The notes under the pieces were generated by a model that searched no databases, was not told the DNA's origin, and saw only the letters and a program-made list of their open reading frames with translations. From positions 2,604,001-2,668,000 of the forward strand of contig JARFXM010000008.1 of assembly GCA_029532625.1 (NCBI GenBank): a DNA stretch of 64,000 bases, read 5' to 3'. Below, in pieces: positions 22,146 to 33,681 of the stretch. Numbering within the stretch: the first letter of the stretch is position 1; each line of letters opens with the position of its first letter. This DNA is from Lomentospora prolificans. Lineage: Eukaryota > Ascomycota > Sordariomycetes > Microascales > Microascaceae. The position numbers and the translations under genes were made by a program.

Positions 22146-24296
22146 TCCTCGATAATCTTCTATTTTCTCGTTGGTCGAACCAAAGGGGATTCCACGCTTC
22201 CCAACAGCTTGCGAGCAAACTGGCTGCTGCCCTTCGCCGAAATTGTGGTGACATGGGTGCTATCGCATCTTGTGAGCTAAAAGCGGCCCAGGCGCTAGAT
22301 TAGAGGGAGAGTGTATCCTGTTGCCAGGCTTCATGTAGTTAACCACTGTGTAACGGTCTCTGCCTCGGTCTCGGCCAAGACTACTACGGAAAGCTCAGGA
22401 GCACTTATGGCATTAGTAATGCTCACGCTGTCAAACTTTGTCTATGTGATCGTAACCGAAAACCGTGTCCGGCATAACCGTGAAGAGTTAGATGGTAATG
22501 GAGCTGCGATGACATAATATCAACGCGGCGGTGGTGACTTTCGTCCCTGGCTATTAGACTGTAAAGGTTGAGGTGTCGTATTTTGAGGAAGCTGTGCTGA
22601 TGGTGTTAGTGACCACCCTCAGCTGCACCTGGAATCTCGCATAGTGGTGACGTACCAGTGAGCTAGCGGCATTCCAGCTCGTCAACTTCAGATCAGAGAT
22701 TTACAACGAGGCTGGCATTTTCATCCCGAGGCTTGGCGACGGGGCAGAGCGGCGGCAGTGACAAAAAAAACGAGTGTCTGCAATTTTATTGTGGACAACC
22801 AACCAAAAAGGACGAAACAAGCGCCAGAAGGATACTAGCTAGGGCAGAAAAAGGGAGAGGGTGGATGGAGACGAAATTCAGGTCGGGCCACGAGCGCTCC
22901 ATTCTTAGCATCATATCTGAACTGTTGAATAGTTCTCATTTCGTGCCTTGTTCCTGCATCAGCCGATCAATTTTGCTGGCTTGGATGGCCGCCCCGTCAT
23001 GATGCACTCCTAACCTTCGCATCCAGCGTCATTTGATGTTGAATCACTGGAGGCAATGCTAAGAGATCTGGTGCCGAGTGTTATTCGCTATTAGTCTACT
23101 TTGGAGCCTGCGGGTGCAGTTCAGAAGATCAAGAGACCGCATGGCTCAGTGTTATGAGCGGACAACCGTGTTCGCCAGCCATAGCGCCTGTCTCCTTGCT
23201 CATAGGGGTTGAATGGCGAATGTGGCCAGGATCGCCAGCTGGCTCAAGTTTGCTCTTGTAAGGAGAGAAGAAGAGGGACCAGCGAAGTCACAGCGATCAC
23301 GATCGCCCTCATGATACCCTCGCTGGAATCAGGGTGTAAGAGAGACTAATGCTGCGATGACCTGGCGGCTAGAGCAAACAGGCAGCCTAGCTAGCGATGA
23401 TACTGCGACTACCCAGCAGTAGGAAGGGAAGGGCAGTTAGAGCATCCAACTATATGGAGTTGGATGCTAGATCGAAGGAATCTCGCGCTATGGTTAGTGA
23501 CCATAGGCAATTTAAAAGAAGGAGAATATCTAGGGACATGAAGGAAAGGAAGGAAGAAGGATAGCGATTAGTGACACAATACACTTCACAGCTACCTCAC
23601 ACCTAGTCCGCTAGCATATTGTGCCCTTCACTCTAACATTGACGACCAACCCTTACAGCTCTCTGAATGAATTTGTTGGTAATACCTCGGCGAATAGTTG
23701 GGTGTCTGTACCCACGCCACGGATCTCGGAGTTCTATGTGAAGACTCGCCTGAGGCCGGACCCATCTGAGCTAAGCCTTTTCCTCGCGTGCCATGCGTTC
23801 TATTAACCTATCGTCAATACGAGGTGAATAATATGAAGTCTCTACGAACGACGGTCGATGTTTACTGGTCTGCCTCATTGGTGGCTTTGGAGCATGGAAC
23901 AGGGGTCGGTCCAGCTGCCCAAAGAGTGTGGTGGTCAGCATGTAGCTTCGGTTTAATTATCTTGTCTGCTAGCATTCACGTTGCGACGAGCTCTGAGGGA
24001 TGGATATGATATTTTCAACGCTTCACGCAACTATTTACACCTCATGAAACTATATCGCAGTCTAGCTTTCTACATGGTTTCTTTTTTATGAAAGGAAATA
24101 TGCGTAAAAAAGGTCTACTTCTGTTTCGATAAGGGGACTGAGATTATCAAACCTGGGTATTATTTATGCCAACTAGGGATGGCTATGCCATAATGTGGAA
24201 CCTCCAAACACCAGCTGGGTTGAAAGGGTGTCCTAAGGGATGCACTGAATTAGTCGTGATAAGCTACCGGCCAGGTTCTGATGCACCGCCGGACTT
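22146..24296. other. gene-poor stretch, about 2.2 kb
   Basis: No gene supported. Short frames show no coherent family signal. It continues the gene-poor region that begins after 20.6 kb. Confidence 0.5.
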
Positions 24297-25782
24297 CTAG
24301 CTTTGGTGATAAGCAGGTGGCGGGCTAGGCGTCTGGTACGGCGCCGGAAGTTCGGAAGCGCGCTGCTGGTTGTGCAACTCATACGCCTGGTTAGGATACG
24401 GCTGGTTCGGCCAAGGGCCAGCAGCCACACCCGGAGCCTGGGAATTCTGTTGCGCAGCTTGCTGATTCGCGCTGAGCTCCGCAGCTTGGTTGATGAGACC
24501 CGAATAGACCTGCTGGACTCCGGCCGGGGTCATAACGCCTGGGGTTTGCGCGGGCATCTCGTGGGCGACTGCGCCAGGGTGCAGCGGAACAGCGTTGTTA
24601 TTCGAAGGCAATACTGTACCCGGGACGCCGGCATTGGCACCTGGCGCATGCATCTCGTGAGCGACAAATCCGGGATGGCCTGGCACAGGGGTTCCGTCCA
24701 GTTGCTGTGCCGGTCCCGTCTGGACGACGGCAGAGGCGTAGCTTCCATCCGGCTTCGAAGGGTCGTAGATGTTTTCGATGCCAAAGCCCGCTGGCTTGCC
24801 GGCACCGTCCATCTCCTGAGGGCCACCAGGGACGGGTGGTCCGCCGACAACGGCTTGGCCTGCGGCTGCGGCCCCGCCTACGACGGCTCCAGCGACAACA
24901 CCTGTGGCAGTGGCACCGTTCAGAGGTATAGAGTTTCCGCCCGCGGGAGGTTGAGCTGGTGTCACTGTCTCCTGGCCAGCAGGCTTCTCACTGGGGCTGG
25001 CTCCGGCGGGGGCACCGCCTTGAGCTTCGACTTGGCCTTGCGTCGCCCTTTTGGGCTTAAGGTGCTTCTTGCGGTACCAAAAGAATCCGGCAAGCAGTAA
25101 AACACCAACAACAAACGCGGCGCCAATGGCGATCCCCGCCGCCGCGCCCGGTGAAATGCCGCCGCCGCCGCCGCCGCCACCGCCATTACCACCACCACCA
25201 CTGCCGCTTCCACTGTCGCCGTCGTCGCCAGTGGTCCCAGAACTGCTCGTTGCCCGGGCACCTCCTCCGGCGCTATTCGTACTGTCGGAATTTCCAGTGG
25301 TTTGCGCTTCGGGAGTTAGAGGATTCGTTTCGAGGATGGCGAGATCGCTTGCCTCCCAGCGGATCTGGAAAGCAGGGACGGAAGTCGTTCCGCCGCCAGG
25401 GAGGTCGGTTGTCGCATGCATTTGGAATGTTCCGCAATCCCATCCACTAGTATAAAGCCATGGTGCGTTAGAATACTGAAAGCCTTATTAGGCCTGGGTT
25501 TAACTTTGGACGAGCTAATACTCACTAGGGGACACAGATGCCTCCGGTTTGGCCAGCTTTCATCGTCTTCGTCGGCTCGCATCCTATCGAGTAACCGCTC
25601 GGACAGATAGCTGGCGAGTAGTAACCGCCGTCGTACCACACAGAGACATACTGGGGTGGAGCGCAATCCGGCTCATCGTACGCTTCGAATCCGATGGGGT
25701 ACGAACATGGGGGAGTATATATCGTGCTCAACTCCACGACCATGTACGTATTGTACGGGCCCTCGGTCACTACTGTCGTCAT
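24297..25782 (-). CDS. Mid2-like single-pass cell-surface protein, 468 aa
   Basis: Two exons on the minus strand, 25526-25782 and 24297-25446. The GTGAGT...ACTAG intron restores the frame into a GWDCGTFQ stretch. The N-terminal ectodomain has patterned cysteines (PPCSYP, EPDCAPP, AICPSGYSIGCEP), typical of fungal wall-associated proteins with a C-P-S-G-Y motif. A Ser/Thr/Gly-rich linker with a long glycine run follows. One membrane helix lies at about residues 188-210 (AAAGIAIGAAFVVGVLLLAG), ending in basic residues. The Pro/Ala/Gln-rich cytosolic tail contains a repeated HPGxVAHEM motif. No signal peptide is visible with this start; many relatives also lack one, but an unseen upstream exon is possible. 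A role as wall-stress sensor or adhesin is inferred from architecture only. Confidence 0.75.
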
Positions 25783-27096
25783 TGTGTTCGTAGGACCGCT
25801 CTCGCTCTGCAACAATTGTCCGCGCTATCAAAAACGGTCGACATAAAATCCACCTAGTAAAAGAGAGGGGAAGAATCCGCGTCTTCCCCAGGTGCGAGAC
25901 TGGATCCTTTTTATCCATGCCGCGAACCAAAAAGGCATCGAGGGGTCCGCAATCCAAACTATTGATTCTAATTCTAAAACGGGAAACGCCTCTTCTGCAA
26001 GCTGAGGAAGGCCTAATACCCAATTATCGCTGGTTCCTGGACGCACGGGCGGTTCAGCTGGAGCCACGACCGAGGGTGTCGTGGGATTCCGCTGTGGCTG
26101 CAGCAACGGCTGATGGCACTCAATAAACCCGTTCAGGCCTAGACTGGATCGCTCAGATCCACCACCAATCAGGCGAGGATGAGGGTGGCATTGGAATCGT
26201 GGTGCGTAATACGCCAGGCAGCGCGATGTTGGCTGGCGGGACGAATGCGAATGCGACAGCAAATGAGTGGGTGATGCTCGTCTACCCCGATCTGCGAGCA
26301 CGAGAATTCTGCGTGCGGCATGTTGAATGGGATTAGGAGCCCAAAAGGCGCCTTGGAAGAGGTTTGAAGGCAGTAAAATTGAGTTTGAGTCGCGGAGCGT
26401 GAAGCGGAATTAAACATGGTGAGCGTGGGACAGTTACCCCGGGCGCAAAAGGGGGACAGCCAAATTAGCGCCTACAGTGGAGATTTTCAACTTTAAGCTC
26501 GCTGCGTCAGTGGAGATTACCTGCCTGGCTAAATGCTTGGCATCCATTTCGAGAGCCTTGTGAGGCTCAAACATGTGGAACTTGTTGGGATCATTCTTCG
26601 CCGAGACTCAGGTCGTTGATGGGGGAAGACGTCTTGTCTCGGCCTCAATCACCTACAATCCTGCTCTCATGAGTTGTGTCCGTCAGAGTCCACCTCCCTC
26701 GAGACGTGGTTATTTGGGATGAAATGGTCAAGAGACAGCAGTAATCATGCTTCAGCCCTACCTACGGGCAGTCAAGCGTTGGGCATCTTAACAGCCTAGT
26801 TTCCGCAGGGGCGGATGTGGCGTTCTCGATCAGGTCTCTCAGCTGAGCTGCAGCCACCCCGCTGGCTCCAGAACTTGTTTCGCCATTCGTAGGACAAAGG
26901 TTGCTCGTACAGTATGGTTTGAGTTGAAGAATAAAGCATGCGCTTGGTGTAATGCTGATTTGGAAATCAATCAACTTCCCATTGAAAATATCAAGATATG
27001 TATTCCCAGTCTATAATTTACCTACCCAGCGCCACATATATATCTGCCTGATCTCGCCCAAGCTCCGACACCCACCTCTTATATCCCATGCAACCC
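25783..27096. other. intergenic, about 1.3 kb
   Basis: Upstream region of the Mid2-like gene (-) and 3' side of the alcohol dehydrogenase gene (-). A minus-strand frame at 25828-26301 stays open but has no family resemblance and does not provide a signal peptide for the downstream gene. Confidence 0.5.
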
Positions 27097-28427
27097 TTAA
27101 TTCTTGAATTGCTTGTCATAGTCGGTCAGAGTAAACCTATACTTGACATCATTGTTGTGCACACGCTCCACTTTATCACGGTCAGTATATTGTTCCTCGT
27201 AGAAACACGGTCAAATCGACACTTACGAGCCTTGCCACACCCTTCCTCAGAGATAGGCACAGTTTCAACCCAGCTCTTAATTCCTTTCTCTGCCGCCAGC
27301 TTCAACATGTCCAACGTCTCCTCCCGGCTCCCCAAATGACTGCTTCCAATAAAGCACCCGTTGCCGAGCAAGCTCTGAGGCTTGACCTTCCAGCCATCTC
27401 CCTCGGGGAGACCGACGGCCACAAACTTGCCGTGCACTCGGAGGAGCGAAAGGTAAGGAGAGAGATCGAAACCATCGTCGCCGCTGGCGGTGGAAAGGAT
27501 GACGTCGAATGTCATCTCGTGGGGCTTGTTCCAGCCGTCGACTCGGGTCTCGAGGAAGCCGTCCGCGCCCATGGCAAGGGCGTCGGCTTTTTTACGGTCG
27601 GAGCGAGAGATAGCCCAGGTCTCGGCGCCGAGGGCCTTGCTAAAGAGGATGCCAAAGTGACCGATGCCACCACTGCGGATTATTAGACCTCTGCTGCGAT
27701 AACAAGGGCATTATTGAAGACTCACATTCCCACTATGCCGACCTTCTTTCCGGGGCCCACACCGTTACGCACCAGGGGAGAGTAGGCTGTCAATCCAGCG
27801 CAAAGCATAGGCGCCGCAAGCTCAGTCTGCAGGCCATCAGGAATGGGAAAGGTGAAGTGCTCGTGCGCACGGATATGGGAGGAGTAGCCACCCTGGGAGA
27901 GGGTGCCGTCGGGGTAGATGGCGCCGTAGGTGTCGAGCTGCTGCTTGCAGTAGGTCTCGTTACCCTCTTTGCAGGTGTCGCAATCGAGGCAGGCGTAAAT
28001 CTGGGCACCGACACCGACGCGGTCACCGACTTTGACGGATGTGACCTTGGGGCCTACGCGAACGGCCTCGCCGATGATTTCTGGGGGGACATTCACGTCA
28101 GATGACGATTCTCGGGTGTCGCTTGGGGGGAGCTCATCTCACCATGGCCGGGAATGATGGGCCAGTTCTTGTTTCCCCATCCGCCAGTGACGGTGTGCAC
28201 ATCGGAACCGCAGACACCGCAGGCGACAATCTTGACGTCGATGTCGCGGTCGCCAAAGGGCTTGGGTTTAAACTGCACAGCAGTTAACTTCCGTCTTGTG
28301 CGACGAGATTACCAATGGAGAATCGTGAGATTCCAAAACAAAGATTTGAGCTTACTTCAAACCTCTTGGGCTGATTCCACTTGTCGGCCGAGTGAACAGC
28401 GAACCCTTCGAATGTATCGGGATACAT
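27097..28427 (-). CDS. zinc-dependent alcohol dehydrogenase, ADH6/cinnamyl-alcohol type, 358 aa
   Basis: Five exons on the minus strand: 28356-28427, 28143-28272, 27726-28080, 27227-27672 and 27097-27170. All junctions are in phase. The start MYPDTFEGFAVH is characteristic of the fungal NADP-dependent ADH6/ADH7 group. Catalytic zinc ligands include C45 (ACGVCGSDVH) and H67 (PGHE). The structural-zinc cysteines are 98, 101, 104 and 112 (CLDCDTCKEGNETYC). The Rossmann motif GIGGIGHFG is rebuilt across the 53-bp third intron. The family interconverts medium-chain and aromatic alcohols and aldehydes, usually with NADP(H), in the cytosol. It lies 0.7 kb from a same-strand SDR gene, so the two reductases could share substrates; this is inference. 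Confidence 0.92.
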
Positions 28428-29088
28428 TTTGTAAATCGAAAAGAGACAAACAAAAAACAATGGCTACCAGGGTGCTTCCCAAGTATGGCTCCTACGATGG
28501 CGAGCTCATTGCGAACTGAAGAGAGAAAAAGGAAAGCTTTATCGAGCAGCAACCAGGGTTTTGTTGACTGCCCCCGTGCCTCGGCGCATGAAGGGTCGGT
28601 CGGAGCTCTCTCCGCACGCGGGGACTAGGTGGGTGTTGACGGCGGGCCGCCTTACCCCGACGTGCGGACAAGGTTAACTCCATGCGTTAGTGCCGTGTAG
28701 ATGCGGCCATACGACGTCAGCCAAGGGCAGAGTTGTTCCTGAAATGTGGAGATGGGCTACAGGCTCTGGCAATGCCGCTTATCCGCGGTGGTATTATGGG
28801 TGGTGTGTTGGAGATGGTTGAGTGTGTTGCCATCCTACCTCCGCTGCGATGCCGTGCCGACCACTCCCGTCAGCTAAAGAAGCAACTCCAATTTGGAGCT
28901 TCGTCGTTGAGTTTCTAGCTACTCCGCACGTGTACATCATTACCATGGCGGCGGAACCTCAAGCTTAGTCTACGTATACACAGATGTCATGAGGGATTCT
29001 AGATCTCTTTCGGACAATCACTCGACCCTACATATGTAGCGTCTTGACTTGATTCGAACTTAAAATTACTAGATACGCTCTCCACTCG
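28428..29088. other. intergenic between tandem reductase genes
   Basis: Promoter of the alcohol dehydrogenase gene and 3' region of the SDR gene. I see no additional gene. Confidence 0.5.
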
Positions 29089-30224
29089 CTAGTTAACCCC
29101 ATTCATGGTCAAAACTTGTGAGATTAAATCCGTCACAGTCTCCTGGAACGAATGATACTCGTAGCCTAGCTCCTTGGCAGCTGTTTCCCCATCGAGGCCA
29201 TGCGACTCATCAATAGCTTGCTCTTCGACTTGAACAATGGCTTTTAGGCTCTCAAAGCGGTCCACCATAATTTGCGCAGCCTTCCCGTACGAGAAGCGCG
29301 CTGGCGAGGCAGGCACATATCGTTTCCCGCCGACCTCGGGCCTGAGCAGGGCCTCGACATGGGCCTTTGCCAAGTCTCGAACATCGATCCAGAAGGGGAC
29401 CCGGGAGACTGGAAGCTTGTTGCCTTTGGCGATGCTCCATAAATTGGCGTTGGACTCGTTGAGTTCTTCAACGCTGTTGATGGGGTGCACAATGGGGCCA
29501 AACGTCATGGGAGGGCAAAGGGTGACAATGTCAAAGGAAGGCTTCTTCTCCTTGACAAAGTTCCAGGCCTCAAGCTCGGCAAACTTCTTGGAGCCACGGT
29601 AGGCGATGAAAGCAGGGGCCGAGTTGTCAATCGATTCCTCGTAGGTTATAGGGTTCCAGTCAGCTCCCGTGTAAGTGAAGTAAGGTGGAGCCTTGCGGTT
29701 GGCGTCTAGCACCGAGGCAAACGACGAGGTGATGACTACGCGCTTAATGTCGGGGTGTGCAGCGGCAGCGTCGAGGACGGCGCGCACGCCCCGGATAGCG
29801 GGAAGCACCAGCTCTTTCTCGTTGTCCTTGGCGGAATAGTTCAAGGGCTGCCTTTCGGTTAGTGCCTGGACCGGGGCTTATGGTAATATTGTACTACGTA
29901 CGCTTGCCGTGTGGATAACGGCGCCGACGCCTTCGACTGCCTTGGTAAAATCGGCAGACTTTTCAAAGTCGGCAATCTGAACAAACTCGAGATGATCTTT
30001 GTACTGCGGTCGAGCATCCACCATGGCCTGGCCCTTGGATAGCGACCTGGTGGTGCCTCGAACCTTCAGGCCGCGTGACAAGAGGTTATCGACAATATGG
30101 GCGCCGATGAATCCGGTGGCGCCCGTGACAAGGATGGGTTTTCTGCCAAGCCATTAGCGGTTGTCCTGTGCTTAATCGCTTGGAACGGGGATGGGAGGGA
30201 GTATTGATCTTACGAGGTGTCCAT
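29089..30224 (-). CDS. extended short-chain dehydrogenase (dihydroflavonol/cinnamoyl-CoA/Gre2-like reductase), 336 aa
   Basis: Three exons on the minus strand: a tiny first exon 30214-30224 (11 bp), then 29902-30142 and 29089-29847. Spliced, it starts MDTSKPILVTGATGFIGAH, giving the TGxxGxxG cofactor loop at residues 10-17. The catalytic set is visible: Ser125/Ser126 in VVITSS, and Tyr167-xxx-Lys171 in AYRGSKKF. Length and order match NAD(P)-dependent epimerase/dehydratase-fold reductases such as yeast Gre2 and plant dihydroflavonol or cinnamoyl-CoA reductases, which reduce carbonyls with NADPH in the cytosol. The substrate cannot be deduced. The gene is followed on the same strand by a zinc alcohol dehydrogenase, so sequential carbonyl/aldehyde reduction is plausible. 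Confidence 0.9.
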
Positions 30225-31755
30225 GGTATTGAGAAGATGGGCTCGGGGTAGTATGCGGGGGAGAGCGGATAGATCGTGTGACGGGGTGGAAGGAGAAGTG
30301 TCAGTAGTAAAAGTTGGGGTCCAGAGGGAAGCGTGCGGACTATTGGGGAGGGTGGGTGTTTGGTATTCGGAAGAAGTGTTCAGAATCGAGCTGATGTCTG
30401 CAACTGTTGAGCTGCTTGCCCAAGGCCTAATATCTTGTTCCGTCTGATGGAGAATTCGCATGTCCGGGGAGAGCCCGGTGTAATAATCTGTTGAAAAAAT
30501 ATGGAGGTTCCCGCAGATACGCGCTGGGCCAAGGCCGAATGCTTGGCTTAGACAGAGGGCTGGTCTAGTGTGCTTTTAGATGTATCCGGAGAAGATATCC
30601 TGATGTTAGTAGCTAGAGAACGGGGATGGTGAGATAGGGTGGCTCAGTTGCAGTTGAGTCCGCAAGTTGTTGTGCTTTGCGTTGTATAGTGGCAGCACTA
30701 GCTCTGAAGGTAATAGCCGGTGCGGAGTTTGCACATGTGTGCCATGTTCTCTCTTCCCCCGCACGAAATGTCCCCGTTGACCGTTACCGCTCTCGGTCAG
30801 TCCAGTCGAGAACCCACATCTGCATTTTCTGCGCGGATAGTAGGCACCGCGGCTCAATCTGCCGCACATCCCCGCATCCCCTGCTAGTCTTGCCAGCAGT
30901 GAACCAGTCAAATCCTGTCACTGCTGCTAAATGCTGCAACTCTCCGCCCACCTGGGTACTGTTAGTTCCACTTCAACAAACACTGTAGACTAGAATATAC
31001 GAAGTAGGCCTAACCCAGCAAAATCCAGGCTCAAGGTTGCGCCTAGAACCAGACCAGTCATCCACGGCCTCGGTGATTTCCTCGGCTCTCAAGAGATTTT
31101 GTTAGCTCGTGCTAAAAAGAACTTGCCCCAGAGACCCTAAGAGACACGACCATGCTTTGGCTTTCCTTCTCTCCCCACAACCACGCCAGGTTGCAATGGC
31201 CGTAATCCGAGTGATAACCGTAGATCGGCCCATGGGGTATTAGCGTTAACTTACCACACCTCTAATTTCCATCCCCGTGGCCACGGTGCCGCTCTCCACT
31301 CCAGGCTCGTTCTTTTCCCTGCTCTTCTCGGTTGCTGGCATCCTTCACAACTACCCTCCCATTTTCTCCATCCACCTCTCCGCAAATGAACCCCGTGGGG
31401 TCTCTCCTCTCAATTCGGCAAAGAGGATTTCGCTTCGGATTAGGAAAGGCCTCGAATCTGATCTCCCTGCCTTGTGCTCACTCTTACTGTCCCCTGTCCT
31501 TGCATCGCTCGGCCCAAGGTGTAGACACCCCTGCGTACAGCCAGCGCCATCGCGTGAGGATTATCTTAGGCTTGCATGTGTATATATAACTTGGAAGTTG
31601 CACCCATTCCCCCGAAGCTCGTCTTGTAGAAACGTCAAGTCATCGGTCGCTCTCCACTGGGTTTCGGGACAACAACCTTGGGCTCTAATATCCGTGACGA
31701 CGAGACACAAACTTTTTTTCCTCTTCATTGATATTAGCAATTGCTTCCCGTCATC
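30225..31755. promoter_or_regulatory. divergent intergenic region between the SDR and sugar-transporter genes
   Basis: About 1.5 kb separates the SDR (-) from the transporter (+) and must hold both promoters. A + frame at 31277-31795 overlaps the transporter start but looks like leader sequence. I see no TATA-like site I would defend. Confidence 0.45.
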
Positions 31756-33681
31756 ATGTTTGGTCTTGATGAACGCTTTCGCGGCACGACGCTGATCGTG
31801 CTCATCACCTTGGTCAATGCCAGTAAGCTGCACCCTCCTCCTCAATGCCCCAACTCCCGCCTCGCAATATCGAACTCCACCTAACCTTACCACTATCGTA
31901 GCTTCCATGTCATGGTTTGGCTATGACCAGGGTGTCTTTTCCGGCGTCCTCATCTCCAAGGACTTCAAGAAGTGGTTCCCTGAAACGAACAAAGCCAACA
32001 TCTCTGGCATCACCTCTAGCTGCTTTGCCGTAAGTCCATCCCTTCCAGACCCAGACGTCGGTCCAGTGAGCCACTCTAAACGTTTGCTAAAACTCGACTC
32101 TCTATATAGCTCGGTGCCTTTTTCGGAGCCATCTTCGCCTTTACTCTTGGTGACAAGCTCGGCCGCCGCAAGACCATTGCTGTCGGTCTCAGCACCAACT
32201 TCATCGGCGCCGTTCTTCAGATTGTTTCCTGGCATTTTCCCCAGATGATTGTCGGCCGCGTCATTAACGGATTCGGAATGGGTAGGTGCACGCAAATTAT
32301 TACCCTAGCATAATATTATACTTGAAAGTCCAAAATCTCAACGATAATAACCTCGAACTTAACAGGCGTGTCATCCTCAACCTGCCCCGTCTTCCAAGCC
32401 GAATGCTCCAAGCCTCGCGTTCGTGGAAAGCTCGTCGTCGTCGGCTCCCTGTGCAATACTGGAGCGTTTATGCTTGCTAACTGGATGAATTATGGACTTT
32501 TTTTCCATTCTGGGCCTCTTCAGTGGCGTTTCCCTCTCGGATTCCAGCTCATCTTCCCCATCGTCGTTGCCAGCGCTCTTCTCTGCGTTCCCGAATCTCC
32601 CCGCTGGCTCATGCTCAGGGATCGCCATGACGAGGCCCGAAAGGTCATTGCCCGTCTCCATGGGACAGACACGGAGCTCGACCATCCCGACGTAGCCGCC
32701 GAGTTCCTATCCATCCAGGGAACCATTGAGCTGGAGCGAAAGGACCGTGTTCCTGTCATGGACGTGCTCCGTTGCCGCGACCAGACCCAGACTTTCCGCC
32801 GCTTGCTGCTTTCTTGCGGCACGCAGTTCATGCAGCAGTTCAGTGGTGTCAACGCCCTTGGATACTACCTTCCTACCCTCTTGCAGCAGAGTGTCGGCTA
32901 CGATGAGCAGATGAGCCGGCTACTTACTGGCGTGAACGGAACAATCTACCTGTTTGCTGCGTTCTGTTGTTTGTTGCTCATTGATAACTTTGGCCGCCGA
33001 AAGATGATGTTGTACGGCTCCGCTACCATGGGTTCTTGCTACCTCATTGCATCTCTGTGCCTCAGGGCGGCCCAGAACGACGAATCCAAGAAGCAGCTTG
33101 TAAGTTTCCCAGAACTCTCCTTGTTAATACTGAGTCGACACTAACGCCATAGGGCAGTACGGCCGCGTTGTCACTGCCATGTTTTTCCTCTACTACTTCT
33201 TCTACGGAACCAGTTTCGCCAAGGTCGCTTGGGTCTACAATTCTGAGATCAACTCCATTGGCTGGCGAGTGAGGGGCGCCGCCGCGGCGACGGCCACGAA
33301 CTGGATGGGCGGTTTCATCGTCACCCAGTTCACGAAGGTCGGTGTCGACAATCTTAAGTGGGGATTCTACCTCAGTAAGTTCTGCCAACAGCGACGTCTC
33401 TGCAATTAAGGCTGTTTCCTTTCTAATAACTCGTTTCAGTCTTTGCCATCATCTGCTGGGCCTATTTCCCCGTCGTCTTCTGTCTCTACCCCGAAACCAC
33501 CCGCCGGACGCTCGAGGATATGGACCAGATCTTCATCCAGAACCCCTCCATCTTCGTCTTCGGCAAGCCAGACCTCACGAACCGCGAGCGACCCAAGGCT
33601 TTCATTGACGCTGAGGAGCGGCGTATTGCTGAGACCGCTGAGACCAAATTTGACGCCGAACACGTCGAAGCCCGTGTCTAA
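31756..33681 (+). CDS. MFS sugar transporter, 519 aa
   Basis: Six exons: 31756-31822, 31902-32029, 32110-32281, 32366-33099, 33158-33374 and 33440-33681. Sugar-porter signatures appear in order: MFGLDERFRG, SWFGYDQGVFSG in helix 1, GDKLGRRK between helices 2 and 3, and the PESPRWL motif. QQFSGVNALGYYLP follows in helix 7, FGRRKMM between helices 8 and 9, and PETTRRTLEDMDQIF after helix 12. That matches a 12-helix plasma-membrane proton-coupled hexose or disaccharide importer of the fungal sugar-transporter family. In the fifth junction, the acceptor at 33157 keeps the conserved YGRVVTAMFFLYYFFYG helix in frame. The substrate is not predictable. Its distance from the sugar-acid locus (11 kb, other genes between) argues against a single cluster. 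Confidence 0.92.

Noticed and set aside
24303..25100. 265-codon + strand frame
   Set aside because: Antisense of the GC-rich Mid2-like gene.
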